Positions 8,789 through 17,027 are shown, counted from the stretch's first letter. The stretch is 64,000 bases of DNA from Phocaeicola dorei (GCF_013009555.1 NZ_CP046176.1:2883501-2947500); one strand, 5' to 3'. Notes: a model not told the origin generated them from the letters alone. Numbers and translations are program-made.

Positions 8789-9172
8789 ATGGAAAATTGT
8801 CGTAATATTTTTAATATTTCTGCCCGGCATGGGTGGAGCGTTTCTATGGAAGACATGGATGGAATCCGGTTTCTCAATTTCAAGAGGAAGACTCCGAGCG
8901 GTGTACCATTCTGCTTTACCATTGAAGCCGGTGACGGTACAGCCGGCTGCATAGCAAAAGAAATATTCTCTTTCGTCAGTGCCGCTGTTCCTGAACAATG
9001 TGCAAGGGAATGGATGATTCAGTCAGGAGCAATGGAGCCGTCGGAGTTCCTTCAGGCCGTGGCTGACATGGAGGATGTCAGGCTAAAGGCAAGGCTGCTG
9101 GCTCTTGAACTTGCAGCTATGAATGCTAAATGTAATCTTTTGGATACCATTCCATGGGACAGACTGAACTAA
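8789..9172 (+). CDS. hypothetical protein, 127 aa
   Basis: I do not recognise this gene. It encodes a soluble acidic protein with no signal peptide or membrane segment. The N-terminal half has a beta-rich look (WSVSMEDMDGIRFLNFKRK). The C-terminal half is helical, with Ala/Leu-rich helices (DVRLKARLLALELAAM). Base composition agrees with the neighbouring DUF2958-like gene and it is co-directional with it, 99 bases downstream. Its end overlaps the convergent HTH gene by four bases. It is probably mobile-element cargo. Confidence 0.6.
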   Translation: MENCRNIFNISARHGWSVSMEDMDGIRFLNFKRKTPSGVPFCFTIEAGDGTAGCIAKEIFSFVSAAVPEQCAREWMIQSGAMEPSEFLQAVADMEDVRLKARLLALELAAMNAKCNLLDTIPWDRLN

Positions 9173-9390
9173 CGGTGTTTCTTACGCTTGCGGCCACGTT
9201 TGGGCAGACCGGTTTCCTTGTAGGCTATCAGGTCAGTTCCTCTGAACACCCTTTTTGCCTTATCAGGAATCTTCAGGAAAGCCAGCGGCTTTTCCAGATA
9301 ACGGATATAGGCATAGATGGTACAGCGGTGAACACCCAGGTAGCGTGCTGCCTCCTTTACTGAATATGTCTTTTCCGGAACGACTTTCAT
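9169..9390 (-). CDS. small excisionase-like helix-turn-helix protein
   Basis: The 73-aa protein has a winged-helix pattern of the MerR/excisionase type: TYSVKEAARYLGVHRCTIYAYIR at residues 8-30, then a wing (RVFRGTDLIAYKE) and a basic tail PKRGRKRKKHR. Proteins of this shape act as excisionases or small regulators in Bacteroides integrative elements. It is convergent with the 127-aa gene, overlapping it by four bases. The 660-base non-coding region with TGTCAAC boxes lies directly upstream. Confidence 0.75.
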   Translation of the reverse strand: MKVVPEKTYSVKEAARYLGVHRCTIYAYIRYLEKPLAFLKIPDKAKRVFRGTDLIAYKETGLPKRGRKRKKHR

Positions 9391-9599
9391 TATATCTCAT
9401 GCTGGTTAATCTTTTCGTTTATTGGATACCGTAAAGGTAAACAACTGATTATTAGCTGTCAATACGTCAAATATGGGATTATTCCGGAGATTGTGGGATT
9501 TGTATGGATTATGTGTTACCTGTCATATTCAATACGGCTGGGGTAAGGCGATTGATAACGAATCTGTTTTACGGAAATCAGGAAGGCATATATTTGATG

Positions 9600-9840
9600 G
9601 TTGACAGCGTTGACAGCAAATCCAATGAAAATCCGGTATAAAGTCTGTCTGGGAAGTTTCTGTAATACAGTATGTTATATTCTTTCTTATTTTACTTATA
9701 AAAAATAGGGTATTATAATGTGTCAACGTTTGGCTATGGATTTTTAGCTGACTGAAAATTATGGCTACGCCTGTCAACGTTTGTCAACGCATGATTTCTA
9801 TATGAAGTATCTGATACACTGACAGATACTTTCTGTCAAC
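9600..9840. repeat. cluster of six TGTCAAC boxes, iteron-like
   Basis: Six copies of TGTCAAC lie within 241 bases. On the plus strand they are at 9721-9727, 9772-9778, 9782-9788 and 9834-9840, the first three extended to TGTCAACG. As GTTGACA they are at 9600-9606 and 9609-9615. A perfect 9-bp inverted pair, AAGTATCTG (9805-9813) and CAGATACTT (9823-9831), sits between the last two boxes. Such clusters can be replication-initiator, recombinase or repressor sites. Which applies here cannot be told from sequence. Confidence 0.7.
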
Positions 9841-10003
9841 ACTGTCACCCCTGAAACGGGTGCATTTTATTATCTGAAAATATCTGATGCGAAAGGGATA
9901 CAGGTTATCCTAATGTACCATTACATCCACAGGTTTGTTCAGCATGCCTCTGCAGATATTTTTTTGCAAAGGTATCTCTGGCATTGCAAACGTCAAACAC
10001 AGG

Positions 10004-10044
10004 GCTGAAAATCTTCCTCAAACGGGGTTAAGCGTATTTTCAGC
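10004..10044. repeat. 9-bp inverted repeat ahead of the phosphoribosyltransferase gene
   Basis: GCTGAAAAT and ATTTTCAGC form a perfect pair separated by 23 bases. It lies about 110 bases before the ATG at 10152, or immediately before a possible TTG start at 10050. It may be an operator or a leader hairpin. Confidence 0.5.
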
Positions 10045-10151
10045 TTTCCTTGAAGTTTGCCTTATTGAATACCTGCGCTTCTGAGAACTGCAAAAAATAT
10101 CCTTCGGGCAAGCTGAAAAACTTGCTGACAGAAGGGAAAAAATCAGAGCGT

Positions 10152-10712
10152 ATGGTACAGATGGACGAAAGCATCAGAAAGCAGTTGGAAAAGCCACAGA
10201 CATGGTTCTGCAAGTATTTTCCCAAACGTATTCAGAATGTGGGCGAGAAGGAAATCGCCGACAGACAGTTGGTTTATGACTTCAAGGACGGAAGGTCTCA
10301 TGAAGCGGTGGCACAGATGACGGCAGCAAGAATGATTGAAGAGCACGGCAGCAGATGCTCACAGTTGGTATTCATTCCGGTTCCGGCATCATCGGTAAGA
10401 AAGAATGAAATCCGGTATATGGACTTCTGCAAAAGGGTATGTGAACTCACCGGAGCAATAAACGGATATGACCATGTAAGGGTATGCGGAGAAAGACTTG
10501 CTATTCATGAAAACCGTAAGGCTGAAAAGGAAATCAGAAAGGTGAGCATCATCGAGTTTGATGAAGAGTGGTTCAGAGGAAAGGCAGTCATAGTCTTCGA
10601 TGATGTAATAACACGCGGAATCAGTTTCGGTATATATGCGAATCAGCTGGAGAGTCTCGGAGCGAATGTCATTGAAGGTATCTTCCTTGCAAGAACCCAT
10701 TATAAAGTATAG
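10152..10712 (+). CDS. phosphoribosyltransferase-fold protein (ComF-like)
   Basis: The C-terminal part carries the PRPP-binding loop VIVFDDVITRGISF, typical of type I phosphoribosyltransferases. A preceding strand (LVFIPVPASS) also fits the fold. The N-terminal segment KPQTWFCKYFPKR resembles phosphoribosyltransferase-like proteins common on Bacteroides mobile elements. I chose ATG 10152. The frame is open to a TTG at 10050 that would add a segment with two Cys (NTCASENCKK). The substrate is unknown, and related proteins may bind a nucleotide ligand rather than catalyse base salvage. The SLOG gene follows after four bases, so the two are an operon. Confidence 0.75.
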   Translation: MVQMDESIRKQLEKPQTWFCKYFPKRIQNVGEKEIADRQLVYDFKDGRSHEAVAQMTAARMIEEHGSRCSQLVFIPVPASSVRKNEIRYMDFCKRVCELTGAINGYDHVRVCGERLAIHENRKAEKEIRKVSIIEFDEEWFRGKAVIVFDDVITRGISFGIYANQLESLGANVIEGIFLARTHYKV

Positions 10713-10716
10713 AACT

Positions 10717-11205
10717 ATGAACGGAATATTATCAGAAAAATCAAAGTCACTGGCTTTCACGGGACACAGAACTGTTCCCGTAGAAAGGCAGGATGAAATA
10801 AGGGCACGGCTTGTTGAAGCTGTGTCCGTCGCCTGCAAATCGGGTATAACCTGCTTCTATTCAGGCATGGCCATGGGATTCGACCTGATGGCCGCTGAAA
10901 CAGTATTTTCACTGAAGGGAAGGTATCCGGATATACGGCTAATTGCCGTTGTTCCTTTCAGAAGACAGAACTGCCGATGGCCTTCAATTGAAAAGGAACG
11001 TTATCAGAAAATAATTTCCCAGGCAGACCGGGTTATCGTATTGAGTGAATACTATTTCAAAGGATGTCTTCTAAGGCGCAATGACTTCATGCTGGAGCAT
11101 TCATGTGGAGTGATTGCCTTTTATGACGGCAAGCCTTATGGTGGGACATTCTATACCTGCAGGGAGGCACTGAAGAAAGGCATGGACATAGTAAATCTGT
11201 ACTGA
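10717..11205 (+). CDS. SLOG-domain nucleotide-binding protein (DUF1273/YpsA-like)
   Basis: The 162-aa protein starts at ATG 10717, four bases after the phosphoribosyltransferase stop. SLOG (Rossmann-like) features are LAFTGHR near the N-terminus, FYSGMAMGFDLMAAE, an acidic/basic strand LIAVVPFRRQ, and a late YDGKPYGGTFYT segment. YpsA/DUF1273 proteins are proposed to bind nucleotide-derived ligands, and SLOG proteins occur in several nucleotide-signalling conflict systems. Pairing with a PRPP-loop protein suggests that the pair makes or senses a nucleotide. That is inference. Confidence 0.8.
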   Translation: MNGILSEKSKSLAFTGHRTVPVERQDEIRARLVEAVSVACKSGITCFYSGMAMGFDLMAAETVFSLKGRYPDIRLIAVVPFRRQNCRWPSIEKERYQKIISQADRVIVLSEYYFKGCLLRRNDFMLEHSCGVIAFYDGKPYGGTFYTCREALKKGMDIVNLY

Positions 11206-11244
11206 AACCCAGTCCGGATTATATTGAAAATATTGTACAAAACT

Positions 11245-11267
11245 GATATGCAAATTTCTTGCATATC
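11245..11267. promoter_or_regulatory. dyad operator candidate upstream of the WYL regulator gene
   Basis: GATATGCAA and TTGCATATC form a perfect 9-bp dyad with a five-base spacer. It lies 54 bases upstream of the WYL gene ATG. A near -7 box (TATATTTA) follows about 15 bases later. The layout fits autoregulation by the WYL protein. Confidence 0.5.
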
Positions 11268-11320
11268 TCATTTATAATGCTTATATTTAGATAGTTAAAC
11301 AAGCTATAAGAGGTAGTTTT

Positions 11321-12220
11321 ATGAACAATATCTACAACCGCTACATTTGGCTGCTGCATACGGTCTATCAGGAAAGAAAGGTCACTTTTGAAAGGCTTTG
11401 TGATATTTGGAAGCACCATTTCCTATACAATGGAAAACCGCTGAGTCTGCGCACATTCCATCATCACCGGAAAATGATTGAGGAGAATTTTGATATAGTT
11501 ATTGCGTGCAACAGAAAGGACTATACATACTATATCCAGAATCTGGATGAAATACTCGGTGACAGCTGCCAGAACTGGTTGTTCAACAGCCGTATCATTG
11601 ATGTGGCCCTGAAAAGCAGTCCGTGCCTGTTCCATCGTGTTGTACTGCCTGACATGTCAGGTGGTATTGAATACCTGTCGGATATATCGGAATGTATCAG
11701 CGATGGGCATGAACTGTACATATTCTACACGAATGACAAGGGCAAGGGCTATGAAGTGGAAGGCCGTTTCAGACCGGAAGGTTTGAAACTGTTCCATAAC
11801 CGCTGGTATCTGCTCGGGTACAGGAACGGATCAGAGTTCTGTACCGTTCCTCTTGATGCACTGACCAAAATTTACCTTAGCGGCAAGAGATTTGATACTG
11901 ACTACAAATTTTCCCTTGCCAGACGTCTTTCGGACTCCATTGGTGTTGTAGCCCCGACCGGACAGAAGCCGGAAGAGGTTACTCTAAGGGCTTACGGTCC
12001 ATTTGCCGATTATCTGAGGAAGCATCCTTTCCACCATTCTCAGGTAGAAAGGAATGATATGGGGACTTTCACGTCATTTGATTACACACTTCTTGTTACT
12101 GACGAGCTGGTGGATGAAATCCTGGCTCTTGGCGATAAGGTGGAAATTACTTTTCCGGAAAAGCTGAGAATGAAACTGCTTCAGAAGATTGGACGTATCA
12201 GAAACAGGTATGCAACATAG
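11321..12220 (+). CDS. WYL-domain transcriptional regulator
   Basis: The 299-aa protein has an N-terminal winged-helix segment (VTFERLCDIWKHHF, then LSLRTFHHHRKMIEE) followed by a WYL domain. The domain is marked by HELYIFYTND, then GLKLFHNRWYLLGYR (the namesake W-Y-L at about residues 165-167) and VPLDALTKIYLSGKRF. A C-terminal extension follows, as in this regulator class. WYL regulators sense nucleic-acid or nucleotide ligands and often control defence genes. It follows the phosphoribosyltransferase/SLOG pair in the same direction and has its own dyad upstream. A decayed copy of its 3' end lies at 12741-12895. Confidence 0.85.
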   Translation: MNNIYNRYIWLLHTVYQERKVTFERLCDIWKHHFLYNGKPLSLRTFHHHRKMIEENFDIVIACNRKDYTYYIQNLDEILGDSCQNWLFNSRIIDVALKSSPCLFHRVVLPDMSGGIEYLSDISECISDGHELYIFYTNDKGKGYEVEGRFRPEGLKLFHNRWYLLGYRNGSEFCTVPLDALTKIYLSGKRFDTDYKFSLARRLSDSIGVVAPTGQKPEEVTLRAYGPFADYLRKHPFHHSQVERNDMGTFTSFDYTLLVTDELVDEILALGDKVEITFPEKLRMKLLQKIGRIRNRYAT

Positions 12221-12240
12221 AAATCTGCAATTGTAGAATT

Positions 12241-12489
12241 TTACTTTTGAGTAGTAAACATTCGCTCAATCATTGCTTCAAGCTCAGGACTCAATGGACG
12301 TTCTGTGTCCATACACTCCTTCTCACCGGCAACCAGGTCACCATATATATTCCTGTAACGTTCAGCTTCACTGCCATCACAGCAAAGCATAGCCGTCTCA
12401 AACTCCTTAATCATTTTCTTACGCTGGCTCTCTGGATATTCCTTAGTCTTGCCATAACTGGTAATAGTAAATGTTCTTGCCATAATCAT
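12241..12489 (-). CDS. hypothetical protein, 82 aa, with a relic copy elsewhere in the island
   Basis: The small soluble protein begins MARTFTITSYGKTKEYPESQ, is rich in Glu and Arg, and continues through a helical middle (EFETAMLCCDGSEAERYRNIY) to a C-terminal helix LSPELEAMIERMF. I do not know its function, although similar proteins accompany Bacteroides mobile elements. ATG is at 12489, though codon two is also ATG. It is convergent with the WYL gene with a 20-base gap. The pseudogene at 6841-7082 is clearly the same gene. Confidence 0.65.
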   Translation of the reverse strand: MIMARTFTITSYGKTKEYPESQRKKMIKEFETAMLCCDGSEAERYRNIYGDLVAGEKECMDTERPLSPELEAMIERMFTTQK

Positions 12490-12740
12490 AGGATTTATTT
12501 GTTATACCTTTGTTTATAATCTTTTTTGCTATACTAATATACGAAAATATTTTGACAATCAGAAATTTAACCGTATAAAACTTCTATAAAGTTTAATCCA
12601 ATACGGATAAAAATACAATCAGAATCCACACATCTTTTTATCAAAAATACAACTATAACAATGAAGGTATCAATGGTACAATCCTGATTATTTAAACAAA
12701 AAACTTATATAAATCAACATTTCCAACATTAAAAGATAGA

Positions 12741-12895
12741 AGATATAGGGGGGGTACGTCATTTGATTACATTACATGCTTCTTGTAACTTGACGAACCT
12801 ATGGAGAAATCCTATATTTCAATTAGAAAGTTAAAGTTACCGATGCGGAAAATCCAAGTATTAAGCTGTTTCAGGAAATTGGACATACCGGGAAC
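12741..12895 (+). pseudogene. decayed fragment of a WYL regulator gene (3' part)
   Basis: The fragment matches the 3' end of the intact WYL gene (about 12055-12213): TACGTCATTTGATTACA against CACGTCATTTGATTACA, then CTTCTTGTAACTTGACGA against CTTCTTGTTACTGACGA, and TTTCAGGAAATTGGACATAC against CTTCAGAAGATTGGACGTAT. Frame is lost by indels and no start is present. It is probably a leftover of a second WYL/82-aa gene unit. Confidence 0.7.
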
Positions 12896-13181
12896 CCCAC
12901 CGACATACCGGGAACAAGTATTTAATTTAAAAATATGGTAATAATAATATTCAATATTAAGATTAATCGCTATTTTTGTAATCTTTTAAGTAAAACTATG
13001 GTAAATGTCCAGGTAAAGCTCATAAGTTTATGGTTCGATACCATCATTTGCCACTATGGAGCTAAGCTCTACAATTAAAAACTCAAAATTTTTAATCCTG
13101 AAGAAAATGGGAAAAATTTTTTTTTAGGCAGTAGAACCTTTGGTGAAGGTTCATGCCACAATCAAATGTCCGAAAGGATAG

Positions 13182-13373
13182 GTTATTAGTAATTTGTTAT
13201 CTGTAGGATTAGATGTACTAGGGATTCTTGGAATCCCTGCAGCAAGCAGTATGTCATTGGCAAAAGATAGTACAGAGTTAATAATTCAATGGATATCACG
13301 AAAGGGAGTTGATAAAGGCAAGGTCATGACTGTTATTCATGATATTTCAGCTTTTATCCCATGGTACTCGTAG
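13182..13373 (+). pseudogene. short open remnant, 63 codons without a start
   Basis: The frame is bounded by TAG on both sides and has no good start codon. Its translation contains LLSVGLDVLGILGIPAA and ELIIQWISRKGVDKG, a hydrophobic stretch then a polar helix. The GLDVLG-x-IP pattern is weakly like pre-toxin regions of polymorphic toxins, but the similarity is too short for a call. Stop codons follow in the continued sequence. Confidence 0.3.
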
Positions 13374-13522
13374 TACCAATCCCTTTTAGCCTTTTCCATT
13401 GATTCTGCACAATTGGCTAATGCCATTCAATAGATAAGGAAACAGTAACTAAGATTAAAGCTTGGAGCTTCATGGTTAGTGATGGCATTGCAGGTAGCTA
13501 ACCACTCCTTTTTTAAACAAAA

Positions 13523-13546
13523 GCGGTTTGGAGTAATCCAAACCGC
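13523..13546 (-). terminator. intrinsic terminator of the protease/ATPase operon
   Basis: GCGGTTTGGA and TCCAAACCGC form a perfect 10-bp stem with a four-base loop. Read on the minus strand it is followed by TTTTGTTTAAAAAAG. It lies 45 bases past the stop of the subtilase gene. Confidence 0.8.
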
Positions 13547-13590
13547 AACTATTATATTTAAAACAATGATTTAAACTTAAAATGATAGGT

Positions 13591-15993
13591 TTATACTTCC
13601 TGCATTATTGGTATACCTATCTTGTTGTTGATTTCAGTCTCTACAGCATTATATATTTCTGTTTCACTTGTTTTTATAGATATTATTAGAGAATACTTTA
13701 TAACATTGTCAACATTAGCCAGTTTTCTCTCTTTCCACCAACCTGGTCCTGGATAAACAACTATATGACCACAACCTGCTAATTCAGCTGCTGTACACTC
13801 AAACCAGTCCGACTGAACAGTACCTTGTTCACGGCGATTTTGCTTGATTGTCCATCTTTGAGTATCATTATCCGTTGTTTTATCTCCTTCATTCTTATTC
13901 CTTCTACATAAAAATTCTTCAACATTTTCATGTGGACTCTTCAAGTCAAAATGCAAAGTTGCTGAAGGATAACGATATTTATTTCTTCTACCGGCATAAC
14001 CAGGAGAAGGCTTTATATAATAGGAAAGTGTAATTCTTATCTTTACTTTTTCTGCTCCCATCTGCTCAAGTAATTCAACAGGCCATGGGAGATCATAAAA
14101 ATGCAGTTGATTATATGTATTTGAACCATCTTTACGTACATATGGTATCAATTCATTTTCAAAGATGTATGTAGCATATCTTTCATTGCTAAATAAAGCA
14201 ATTTTTTCATCTGGAATGCCATAACCACATATTGACATGATATCATTGATACTTCCTATACGCTTCATTTCTTCAGTCCATCTCGCAGAATGTACCATCA
14301 TACCACGTACAGACAACAAAGAAAGATCAGGATTCACTGTCTTGATTTTTGCTGCCATACGTGCAGCCAACGCTGTGGCTGCACTGGTTGCATAAAATGG
14401 TTCCAATGATTCTGCCAGATCTGCACTGGTCGAAATCAGGCTCAAATCAGGAGTTGTTGTAGTCTGCAGAACAGGATGATCAGCTACATTACCGCCTTCC
14501 ATAACAATCTCGGGCTTATTAAGACCATTTCTCCAACTCCAGGAGGTTCTTGACATCGGAGAGATTCCTCCAGGTGCAGCCAGAGGCTTATATCTATCAT
14601 CAGTAACAACAGTCTTCTCAGTATAAGCTCCTACGGTCAGTGCATTCCAAGCTTGTGCCGGACTTTTAATAACATTAGCTTTACACGATTCTATATAATC
14701 TGAAGCGTCTATTTCTGTAGTTTCAATATTTCCCGCAGAAACGACTACCAGACGATCACAATTCCCTCCATTGTATATACTTTCATCTAAAGCAGCAGAA
14801 CTTGACGTGGATTTGCAGTCATACGAAATGTCATCAGTAACAGCCATACATTGTATAGATGCTCCCATTTCATGAGCTTGCTGTATAGCATCCTCTATAA
14901 CAGCACCATAAAAATCAGAATCAGTTTCATATCCGGATTCATATATTTTCACTGATGCCAAGTTGTTTTCAATTGCAACAGATTTCTTATGCCCATAAAT
15001 TAAATCTGTCATATCACCATATAGGATAAGGCCAGCCATGTCCGTTCCATGGAAGCTGTGATCAATAGTGTCAGAAACACCTATTGCACTTTTCATCATA
15101 TCATCCGATAAGAATGGAGCTATCAATTCATGAGCATTGTTTACACCCGAATCCAACAAGCCGACCCTTACACTGTCACTGTTTATTGAAATCTCAATTT
15201 CATCTTTAATAAGTTCACTCCACTCCCTGCTTTCATTGTGGGATTTTACAAGTATTGAAGGCTGTTTATAAGGACGTATTCCCTCTATATAACCAACAGA
15301 TAAGGGTAACTCACATAATTGTTGTTTTGTTGCTTTGATTAGCAGAACAGCAACTCCGTCAAAGTCCAGGATATTTTTACCAGCCGATATAAGGCCAAGA
15401 CTGTCTAAAGTTTTAGTAAGTTCCTCTAGATTATAATCATCACCTTTAGTTACCCATATTTCAAATGTCTGCAGGTGATTATCTGGTAGCATATCAAAAT
15501 CTTCTGCAGAAGTATAAAGACTATGAATATCAGCTTGTTCAATAGAATTGATGGGCTCAATAAGAGTTGCATTCTTAGGGTTTCCATTTATTGTGCAAAT
15601 TTCTTCATTTGCATACTCATTAGCCTTTTTATCCAACCAATCTTTTTTTTCTTTTTTGATATATATGGTAACATCAACATTTCCTTCACCTTTATCTTCT
15701 GAAATTTTTAGAATTGATGCTCCACTTCTTTTTGCCAATGCCTGAGGAACAAAACCTGAAACCATATCAAAGTTCATATAAACACCATCTGCAACAGGTA
15801 ATCCTCTTTCTGACCGTTGTGACAAAGTTTCTATTGCCTTATCAATAGCTGTATTATAAATTTCTTTTATATAAGCCGCATGTTCCTGTCTGTTTCTTTC
15901 AGGCATGGTTGGCGGTTGTACAGACCTGGTTCTTGGTGTAAAAGAACGATCTTCTGCTATCTTATTTCCTAAGAAAAAATGTTTCTTTTGCAT
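13591..15993 (-). CDS. ietS: subtilisin-like serine protease of an IetAS-type pair
   Basis: The 800-aa protein carries an S8 protease core in the middle. Catalytic Asp lies in VGLLDSGVN (about residue 280), His in HSFHGTDMAG (about 314), the oxyanion Asn in VVVSAGN, and Ser in YATSAATALAA (about 535). Long N- and C-terminal extensions have no obvious domain, and there is no signal peptide, so it should act in the cytoplasm. An S8 protease encoded after an AAA ATPase matches IetAS, first described as a plasmid-stabilising toxin-antitoxin pair on pTiC58 and later listed among phage-defence systems. By analogy the protease is the toxic effector. It follows the ATPase gene after 13 bases. Confidence 0.85.
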   Translation of the reverse strand: MQKKHFFLGNKIAEDRSFTPRTRSVQPPTMPERNRQEHAAYIKEIYNTAIDKAIETLSQRSERGLPVADGVYMNFDMVSGFVPQALAKRSGASILKISEDKGEGNVDVTIYIKKEKKDWLDKKANEYANEEICTINGNPKNATLIEPINSIEQADIHSLYTSAEDFDMLPDNHLQTFEIWVTKGDDYNLEELTKTLDSLGLISAGKNILDFDGVAVLLIKATKQQLCELPLSVGYIEGIRPYKQPSILVKSHNESREWSELIKDEIEISINSDSVRVGLLDSGVNNAHELIAPFLSDDMMKSAIGVSDTIDHSFHGTDMAGLILYGDMTDLIYGHKKSVAIENNLASVKIYESGYETDSDFYGAVIEDAIQQAHEMGASIQCMAVTDDISYDCKSTSSSAALDESIYNGGNCDRLVVVSAGNIETTEIDASDYIESCKANVIKSPAQAWNALTVGAYTEKTVVTDDRYKPLAAPGGISPMSRTSWSWRNGLNKPEIVMEGGNVADHPVLQTTTTPDLSLISTSADLAESLEPFYATSAATALAARMAAKIKTVNPDLSLLSVRGMMVHSARWTEEMKRIGSINDIMSICGYGIPDEKIALFSNERYATYIFENELIPYVRKDGSNTYNQLHFYDLPWPVELLEQMGAEKVKIRITLSYYIKPSPGYAGRRNKYRYPSATLHFDLKSPHENVEEFLCRRNKNEGDKTTDNDTQRWTIKQNRREQGTVQSDWFECTAAELAGCGHIVVYPGPGWWKERKLANVDNVIKYSLIISIKTSETEIYNAVETEINNKIGIPIMQEV

Positions 15994-16006
15994 ATTACCT
16001 ACATAT

Positions 16007-16966
16007 TCAACCTATTTCACGGCACAGTTGATTTCGTTTGTCAACAATCATTTTCACCATTTCCATATCTATAGGCAAATCATTTAACAGTGATTCTTTG
16101 AATATGTCGGAGCATACCATTTTTATCTCTGCATGGCTCATTCCCATAAATAAAGGTTCAGCCTGAGAGAAATCCAGATTTTTTGCTGTATATAAATATT
16201 CACGCAACAACAACAAACGTTGTTCTGCATCCGGCATTCTGTATTCAATGACATCATCAAAACGCCGGAACATTGCCTTGTCGATGGACTCTATTGCATT
16301 TGTAGCTGCAACAATAAAACTATCAGAAGAATCACGCTCCAACAACTGCAGGAATGTATTAAGTATTCTGCGTTGTTCACCGACCTCATTTTCCATTCCA
16401 CGTTGTGCACCTATAGCGTCAAACTCATCAAAGAGATAAACGGCAGGAACTTCATCTATAAAATCAAAGATACGGCTAAGTTTCTGACCTGTTTCACCCA
16501 TGAATTTAGTGATAATCTTTTCTGTTCTTACAATAAAGAAAGGAAGATTAAGTTCCTTTGCCAATACCCCTGATGTCATAGTCTTACCTGTACCAGACAT
16601 ACCATAGAGTAACAGCTTACGGCGATTTGCAAGGCCATATTTCTGAAGTTCTTCTCTTCTTGTATATTCCTTTATTACCCTTTCCAGCTTCTCCTTTACA
16701 GACTTATCTGTAACCAGATCATTCAAACTGTCATATGTTTCAGTCTGAAGCAACAAATCGTCAACATCCTTATTGCGTGGAATAATTTTTAAATTGCTAA
16801 AAGAGGTCTTTTTCTGGCTTAACAATTCCTGGATAGTTCTCGCCAATACAGCATGACCATTCTTTGCCTCTACAGCTGAAATCTGTAAGGCAACCTTTCT
16901 GAATTGTGCATCATCATTGTTTAAATGATTGCGTATCAGAGATAATATTTGGTCTGCATTTGCCAT
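16007..16966 (-). CDS. ietA: AAA+ ATPase of an IetAS-type pair
   Basis: The 319-aa protein has an N-terminal helical region and one AAA module: Walker A GMSGTGKT (residues 122-129), Walker B VYLFDEFD (177-183), sensor 1 VAATN (219-223) and arginine finger pair FRRFD (233-237). This is the layout of the FtsH/spastin-like ATPases that partner subtilases in IetAS, where the ATPase restrains or directs the protease. It is the first gene of a two-gene operon with a good promoter upstream (16996-17027) and a terminator after the second gene. Confidence 0.87.
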   Translation of the reverse strand: MANADQILSLIRNHLNNDDAQFRKVALQISAVEAKNGHAVLARTIQELLSQKKTSFSNLKIIPRNKDVDDLLLQTETYDSLNDLVTDKSVKEKLERVIKEYTRREELQKYGLANRRKLLLYGMSGTGKTMTSGVLAKELNLPFFIVRTEKIITKFMGETGQKLSRIFDFIDEVPAVYLFDEFDAIGAQRGMENEVGEQRRILNTFLQLLERDSSDSFIVAATNAIESIDKAMFRRFDDVIEYRMPDAEQRLLLLREYLYTAKNLDFSQAEPLFMGMSHAEIKMVCSDIFKESLLNDLPIDMEMVKMIVDKRNQLCREIG

Positions 16967-16995
16967 CGTAATATGGTTATAAAATTATTGATGTA

Positions 16996-17027
16996 CAAAA
17001 ATACTTTGTTCCCGTCAAATAGTCAAC
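16996..17027 (-). promoter_or_regulatory. Bacteroides-type promoter of the protease/ATPase operon
   Basis: On the minus strand TATTTTTG (16996-17003) fits the -7 consensus TAnnTTTG. A TTG (GTTGAC, about 17022-17027) lies 20 bases upstream in the -33 position. The start codon is 30 bases downstream. Confidence 0.55.

Larger units (their letters stand above)
9391..10151. other. non-coding region with repeated TGTCAAC boxes
   Basis: Apart from a possible TTG-started extension of the next gene from 10050, no gene is supported. It contains the TGTCAAC box cluster and hairpin (separate entries), a minus-strand -7-like box CAAAGGTA at 9967-9974, and the inverted pair GCTGAAAAT (10004-10012) and ATTTTCAGC (10036-10044) just ahead of the phosphoribosyltransferase gene. 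Confidence 0.5.
12490..13590. other. 1.1-kb zone of gene remnants
   Basis: No intact gene is present. It holds the decayed WYL fragment, a 14-base tandem (GACATACCGGGAAC at 12882-12895 and 12902-12915), a short broken frame at 13182-13373, and a terminator at 13523-13546. A plus-strand -7-type box TACCTTTG at 12505-12512 has no intact gene downstream. Confidence 0.6.

Noticed and set aside
9967..9974. Minus-strand promoter for a small RNA
   Set aside because: CAAAGGTA reads as TACCTTTG on the minus strand, a -7 match, but there is no -33 partner and no clear downstream terminator. It is noted only in the region entry.
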